Source: Scatosoma sp045128175
Lineage (GTDB): Bacteria > Bacillota > Clostridia > Christensenellales > Borkfalkiaceae
Length of the DNA stretch: 9,425 bases
Assembly: GCA_045128175.1 (NCBI GenBank)
Contig: JBGVRF010000104.1
Location: 1 to 9,425 of the forward strand
Direction: 5' to 3'
Shown: piece after piece, positions 6,356-9,425 of the stretch
How the letters are laid out: the number at the start of each line of letters is the position of its first letter
Numbering within the stretch: position 1 is the first letter of the stretch
Position numbers and translations under genes: made by a program
Notes under the pieces: model-generated
What the model saw: only the letters and a program-made list of their open reading frames with translations
Databases searched by the model: none
Told to the model about the DNA's origin: nothing

Positions 6356-7735
6356 ATGAAATTGCCTGTATTGGACAAGAACTTTTATCCTATGATCAAA
6401 GCGCTGACGGATTTTGACGCGGAAGTGAAAAAAAGCGGCAAGCCCGTGGCGGTGACGCTGATTGCGGAGCGTAGCGGCGGATATAATTACGTATACAAAT
6501 ATGAGGCTTTGGCTGACGGCGTAAACGACGCGCTCAATTTCCGCGTGGCGGAACGTTTGGCAAAGACGATTCTTTGGGTGGTCGGCGGATTTAAAATTTC
6601 CGTAGCCGGTAGCAGATCGATCTATGAATATCTGAAAAAAGCGTACACCATGGAAGGCTTGCGCGCGTTCGACGTAGAATTTATGAGCGGCGTATACGAA
6701 AGACCTTTCGAGGTGGAATGGTTGGAAGAGGCGCAGATCCCGCAGCAGAAAAACGCGTCTATGCGCGTCGGCGGATATCTCAACGGTTGCCGTATCGGCT
6801 TTGACGCAGGCGGCTCGGACAGAAAGGTGAGCGCGGTAATCGACGGCGAAGTCGTTTACAGCGAAGAAGTTGTCTGGAACCCGAAGACCACGGAGGATCC
6901 CACTTATCATTATAACGAGATCCTGACGGCGATGAAGACGGCTGCGTCCAAGATGCCTACGGTCGATGCGATCGGTGTTTCGTCGGCTGGCGTTTACGTA
7001 GACAACAAGATCATGGTCGCTTCGCTGTTCATCAAAGTGGATAAAAAGCAGTACGGCGATTACGTAAAGAATATGTACATCAATGTTGCGAAGGATATGA
7101 GCGAGCTGTATGGTAAGGAGATTCCTCTGGAGGTTGCTAACGACGGCGACGTTACGGCGCTTGCAGGTGCGATCGATCTTGAAGACAACGGTGTTTTGGG
7201 TATCGCGATGGGTACCAGCGAAGCGGTCGGCTACATCAATACGCAGGGTGGCATCAACGGCTGGTTGTCCGAGCTTGCCTTTGCGCCCGTCGATTTCAAC
7301 GAAGACGCAATGCAGGACGAATGGAGCGGCGATTTCGGTGTCGGCTGTAAATATTTCTCGCAGGATGCGGTGATCAAGCTTGCGGAAGCGGGCGGACACA
7401 AGTTTGCAGAGGGGCTCACCCCTGCGCAGAAACTGAAGGAAATCCAGGCGCTGATGGAAAAGGACGACGAATTGGCTCGTCAGATCTACGAAGATATCGG
7501 CGTATATCTTGCGCATACAATTCCTTTTTATGCAAAATTCTACGACATCAAGCATATGCTTCTGCTCGGTCGCGTTATGGGTGGCAAAGGCGGCGACATA
7601 ATTTTGGCTACCTGCAAGCAGGTTTTGGCGGAAGAATATCCCGAATTTGCAACGATCGACATCGGTCTGCCCGATGAAAAGAATCGTCGCGTGGGGCAGA
7701 GTATAGCGGCAGCTTCTCTTCCCGCAACCAAGTAA
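6356..7735 (+). CDS. ROK-family protein, atypical (N-terminal extension, no zinc-site cysteines); possible amino-sugar kinase
   Basis: ROK proteins are sugar kinases or sugar-responsive repressors built on the actin-like ATPase fold. The 459-residue protein has about 140 residues before the fold (with RSGGYNYVYKYE, 39-50, and NFRVAERLAK, 61-70), where a repressor would have a winged HTH; no HTH is evident. The fold begins with FDAGGSD (149-155, phosphate-1 site), continues with ANDGD (261-265, D263 as the likely catalytic base), GIAMGTSEAVGYI (282-294, phosphate-2 site), SELAF (305-309, in place of GE-x-GH) and LLLGRVMGGKGGD (402-414, adenosine site). The usual CxCGxxGCxE zinc motif is absent; the matching stretch reads GDFGVGCKYFSQDAV. 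Placement before nagA and opposite an AraC-type regulator suggests an amino-sugar kinase, for example making GlcNAc-6-P. That substrate is inferred. The gene avoids TTA, CTA and TCA codons throughout. Confidence 0.85.
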   Translation: MKLPVLDKNFYPMIKALTDFDAEVKKSGKPVAVTLIAERSGGYNYVYKYEALADGVNDALNFRVAERLAKTILWVVGGFKISVAGSRSIYEYLKKAYTMEGLRAFDVEFMSGVYERPFEVEWLEEAQIPQQKNASMRVGGYLNGCRIGFDAGGSDRKVSAVIDGEVVYSEEVVWNPKTTEDPTYHYNEILTAMKTAASKMPTVDAIGVSSAGVYVDNKIMVASLFIKVDKKQYGDYVKNMYINVAKDMSELYGKEIPLEVANDGDVTALAGAIDLEDNGVLGIAMGTSEAVGYINTQGGINGWLSELAFAPVDFNEDAMQDEWSGDFGVGCKYFSQDAVIKLAEAGGHKFAEGLTPAQKLKEIQALMEKDDELARQIYEDIGVYLAHTIPFYAKFYDIKHMLLLGRVMGGKGGDIILATCKQVLAEEYPEFATIDIGLPDEKNRRVGQSIAAASLPATK

Positions 7736-7779
7736 AAACGCGTAATACTTCACGCTACTTTGTCGGGTGAGCGCGTTTT
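7735..7779 (+). terminator. possible weak terminator after the ROK gene
   Basis: AAAACGCG (7735-7742, starting on the last base of the stop codon) pairs perfectly with CGCGTTTT (7772-7779). An inner TTCAC (7749-7753) can pair with GTGAG (7767-7771, one wobble), leaving a 6-nt bulge and a 13-nt loop. The U-run is only four long. Partial termination, giving less nagA than ROK message, is plausible. Confidence 0.45.
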
Positions 7780-7897
7780 CTCGGTTGTGTACGTCTATGT
7801 ACGCTCACGTCGAAAATGCTCGCCTTTCGCGCATCGTTCGCATCTACGCATTTTTACGGCGATCGGCATAAGCCGAACGAAACTACATAACTAGATT
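7780..7897. other. intergenic block with several inverted repeats between the ROK gene and nagA
   Basis: This stretch has no supportable gene and no convincing promoter. It holds perfect short inverted pairs: GTGAGCG (7767-7773) with CGCTCAC (7802-7808), AAAATGC (7813-7819) with GCATTTT (7848-7854), CGTTCG (7835-7840) with CGAACG (7874-7879), and TCGGC (7863-7867) with GCCGA (7872-7876). The first pair uses bases that also build the possible terminator, so the two folds exclude each other. It could be a structured leader of nagA, or a dispersed intergenic repeat; the sequence alone does not decide. Confidence 0.4.
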
Positions 7898-7910
7898 AAG
7901 GAAAATACAA

Positions 7911-9059
7911 ATGAAAAGTTTTAAAAATGCAACCGTCTACGTAGACGGCGAAGGCTTAAAAAAATGCACGGTCTGTTTCGATGAAAAAATCGAAAAGATC
8001 TCCCGTTGTGGCGTGAAGGAAGCCGAAGTGATCGAGCTTCCCGAAAACGCGATCGTTTTGCCCGGGTTTATCGATGAACATATCCACGGCGCGGGTGGTT
8101 CGGACGGCATGGACGGCACGGTGGAGGGCATCGCGATCATTGCAAAGACCGTGGCGGCAGAAGGCACTACGTCCTTCCTCGTTACGACAATGACGCAGAG
8201 TCCCGAAAATATCACGAAAGCCATGCAGGCGGTGAAGGCGTATCGCGAAGCGGAAAGCGAAGAAGGGGCGCGCGTGGTCGGCGTTCATCTCGAAGGCCCG
8301 TTTATTGCGGCGGCGCATAAGGGTGCGCAACCTCTCGAATACGTAAAAGCTCCCGATTGCAAGGCTTTTGACGAATACAACGCGGCAAGCGGCAATGCGA
8401 TCCGTATCGTTACGCTCGCGCCTGAAGTAGAGGGCGCGGAAGCGCTTATCAAGCACCTCGCCGAGATAGGCGTAACGCCGTCCATTGGACATACGGGTGC
8501 AAAATTCGCGGATATCGAAAAAGCGGTCTCCGTGGGCGCGACAAACGTTACGCATACCTATAACGCGCAGTCCGCGCTTCATCACCGCGAGATCGGTACG
8601 GTAGGTAGTGCGATGCTTCTGGACGAGCTGAATTGCGAATTGATCGCGGACACCATTCACGTTTCCGTACCGGCAATGCGTTTGCTTGTAAAGAATAAAC
8701 CGCTTGATAAGCTCACCTTGATCACGGACGCGATGCGTGCGAAGGGTATTCCCGATGGCGTCAGCGAGCTGGGCGGACAAACGGTGTACGTGAAAAACGG
8801 CGAAGCGCGTCTTGAAGACGGCACGCTTGCGGGTAGCGTTTTACGCATGAACCGCGCAGTACAAAATATGGTCGAGAAAGTCGGCGTTCCTTTCACGCAG
8901 GCGGTGGACTACGCAACGATCAATCCTGCGAAAACCTTGAAGATCGACGAGGAAGCGGGGAGTATTAAAGTCGGTAAACGCGCAGATTTCACGGTCATCA
9001 ACGACAAATACGACGTTTTGCTTACCGTACGCGGCGGCAAGATCGTCTATAAAGCATAA
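7911..9059 (+). CDS. nagA: N-acetylglucosamine-6-phosphate deacetylase
   Basis: NagA hydrolyses GlcNAc-6-phosphate to glucosamine-6-phosphate and acetate, the entry step of amino-sugar catabolism and of cell-wall sugar recycling in the cytoplasm. The 382-residue amidohydrolase shows all landmarks: HIHG (H57, H59), HLEGP with metal ligand E128, GHTGA (H194), THTYNAQSALHHRE (H215, with the substrate-binding HHRE segment at 224-227), DTIHVS (247-252), and the catalytic aspartate D273 in ITDAMRA. LAGS (307-310) and the C-terminal GSIKVGKRADF strand segment are also typical. The ATG at 7911 follows TAAGGA (7897-7902). It lies 175 nt behind the ROK gene on the same strand, probably in one regulated unit with it. 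No nagB (glucosamine-6-P deaminase) is seen in the window. Downstream is a strong terminator. Confidence 0.96.
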   Translation: MKSFKNATVYVDGEGLKKCTVCFDEKIEKISRCGVKEAEVIELPENAIVLPGFIDEHIHGAGGSDGMDGTVEGIAIIAKTVAAEGTTSFLVTTMTQSPENITKAMQAVKAYREAESEEGARVVGVHLEGPFIAAAHKGAQPLEYVKAPDCKAFDEYNAASGNAIRIVTLAPEVEGAEALIKHLAEIGVTPSIGHTGAKFADIEKAVSVGATNVTHTYNAQSALHHREIGTVGSAMLLDELNCELIADTIHVSVPAMRLLVKNKPLDKLTLITDAMRAKGIPDGVSELGGQTVYVKNGEARLEDGTLAGSVLRMNRAVQNMVEKVGVPFTQAVDYATINPAKTLKIDEEAGSIKVGKRADFTVINDKYDVLLTVRGGKIVYKA

Positions 9060-9087
9060 ACATAGATTATACGTTATTTCCTCTTAT

Positions 9088-9124
9088 AAAAGGGCCTTGA
9101 ACGGTTTCGTTCGGGCTCTTTTTT
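9088..9124 (+). terminator. intrinsic terminator after nagA
   Basis: AAAAGGGCCTTGAAC (9088-9102) pairs with GTTCGGGCTCTTTT (9109-9122) through GAAC/GTTC, GCC/GGC and AAAAG/CTTTT blocks, two G-U wobbles and one bulged T, around a 6-nt loop GGTTTC. A run of six T residues (9119-9124) follows. It lies 28 nt after the nagA stop. Confidence 0.92.
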
Positions 9125-9338
9125 ATGGCTTTGTTACAACTCAGTCGTTTTTGACGGAAAAATACAGCGAAATACGGCGCCTTTTGCTTGGTTACAGATC
9201 GCAACGGGGATGGCACCTTCGCATTACGCTTGTCTTGTTTGGATTTTCTTATGGCAGATTGCTGACGACGTCGCTGCTCATTATAAAAAAACCTTATAAA
9301 AAAACAAATATACAGAATTTATTTTAACAAACTCAGAC
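9125..9338. other. unassigned intergenic stretch between nagA terminator and last promoter
   Basis: No gene is supportable here. The longest plus-strand frame starts inside the terminator, has no RBS and matches no family I recognise. The centre (about 9160-9280) is more GC-rich than the flanks and holds small palindromes (GGCGCC at 9176-9181, CGACGTCG at 9266-9273). It then turns sharply A-rich with a tandem repeat. A decayed gene, a dispersed intergenic element or plain spacer all remain possible. Confidence 0.4.
9281..9305. repeat. tandem 12-bp A-rich direct repeat
   Basis: TTATAAAAAAAC occurs at 9281-9292 and again, identical, at 9294-9305, so the period is 13 bp with one extra C between. 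The pair lies 34 bp before the -35 box of the last gene, where A-tracts could act as an UP-like or curved-DNA element. Polymerase slippage is an equally simple origin. Confidence 0.75.
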
Positions 9339-9384
9339 TTGCCAAAAGAATCTATATTTGATATAATATAGAAAACAGGGAGGT
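9339..9384 (+). promoter_or_regulatory. strong promoter and RBS of the last gene
   Basis: The -35 box TTGCCA (9339-9344), a 17-bp spacer, and the consensus -10 box TATAAT (9362-9367) with an extended TGA just before it form the best sigma-A-type promoter in the window. The RBS AGGGAGGT (9377-9384) lies 5 nt before the ATG at 9390. The expected start site near 9374 gives a short leader of about 16 nt. Confidence 0.88.
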
Positions 9385-9389
9385 AATTT

Positions 9390-9425
9390 ATGAGATTTTG
9401 GAAAAAGACGGCGACGCTGTTTACG
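9390..9425 (+). CDS. start of an unidentified protein (3' end outside window)
   Basis: Twelve codons are visible, giving MRFWKKTATLFT. The strong promoter and RBS directly upstream show that this is a real start. A short basic N-terminus (R2, K5, K6) followed by small and hydrophobic residues would suit a signal peptide or membrane anchor, but twelve residues are too few to name a family. It is a separate transcription unit from nagA, which ends at its own terminator. Confidence 0.75.
   Translation, partial: MRFWKKTATLFT

Noticed and set aside
6308..7753. 481-codon open frame on the minus strand, longer than the ROK gene it covers
   Set aside because: It is exactly in register antisense to the ROK gene, has no RBS, gives a His/Arg/Phe-rich product with no known motif, and is explained by the lack of TTA, CTA and TCA codons in the sense gene.
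7956..8780. 274-codon minus-strand open frame under nagA
   Set aside because: In-register antisense shadow of nagA, which has all its catalytic residues in the sense frame. The same holds for the minus frames at 3763-4440 and 4557-5195.
9097..9327. 76-codon plus-strand frame after nagA
   Set aside because: It begins inside the nagA terminator hairpin, has no RBS and no recognisable domain, and ends in the A-rich tract just before the next promoter.
1..9425. search for tRNA, rRNA, CRISPR, insertion sequence or phage genes
   Set aside because: No cloverleaf, regular repeat-spacer pattern, transposase motif or phage structural gene was seen on either strand.

Overview
The window looks like chromosomal DNA of a Gram-positive-type anaerobe of the Bacillota, most likely class Clostridia. 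The grounds are strong GGAGG-type ribosome binding sites, AT-rich promoters with near-consensus sigma-A boxes, tight same-strand gene packing, and families common there: tandem NrnA-type DHH phosphoesterases, SurE, and a ROK protein beside NagA. The taxonomic call is an inference from these traits. No RNA gene, CRISPR array, insertion sequence or phage gene is visible.

Left part (1-5323, plus strand): a run of five enzymes that all act on nucleotides or short nucleic acids. It begins inside a 5'-nucleotidase/metallophosphatase whose N-terminus lies off the window and which ends in an OB-fold. A dGTPase-like HD-domain triphosphohydrolase (dgt family), two adjacent and divergent NrnA-type DHH/DHHA1 phosphoesterases, and the 5'/3'-nucleotidase SurE follow. 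From dgt to surE the gaps are 17 nt, 3 nt and a 4-nt ATGA overlap, so these four form an operon. The 26-nt gap before dgt shows no terminator, so the metallophosphatase may belong too. Together they could take dNTPs, nanoRNA, pAp and NMPs down to nucleosides and phosphate. A strong bidirectional hairpin closes the cluster and also serves the convergent gene on the other side.

Middle and right part (5331-9124): an amino-sugar module. An AraC-family regulator on the minus strand is divergent from a ROK-family protein (unusual: about 140 extra N-terminal residues and no zinc-site cysteines), followed by nagA, N-acetylglucosamine-6-phosphate deacetylase. The 149-bp divergent region holds two promoters, a perfect 12-bp inverted repeat, and a direct repeat of the same half-site 21 bp further on, next to the ROK -35 box. 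This is the geometry expected for an AraC-type regulator controlling both its own gene and the ROK gene. The regulator promoter lies so close to its ATG that the mRNA may be leaderless.

Two intergenic blocks remain unexplained: 7780-7897 between the ROK gene and nagA, which is rich in inverted repeats, and 9125-9338 after the nagA terminator, which ends in a tandem 12-bp A-rich repeat. The window closes with a very good promoter and RBS driving the first 12 codons of a gene that continues beyond the edge.

Nothing here is clearly a new defence or mobile system. The most testable novelties are the operator architecture, the leaderless regulator, the zinc-less ROK enzyme and the nucleotide-hydrolase operon with two NrnA paralogs.
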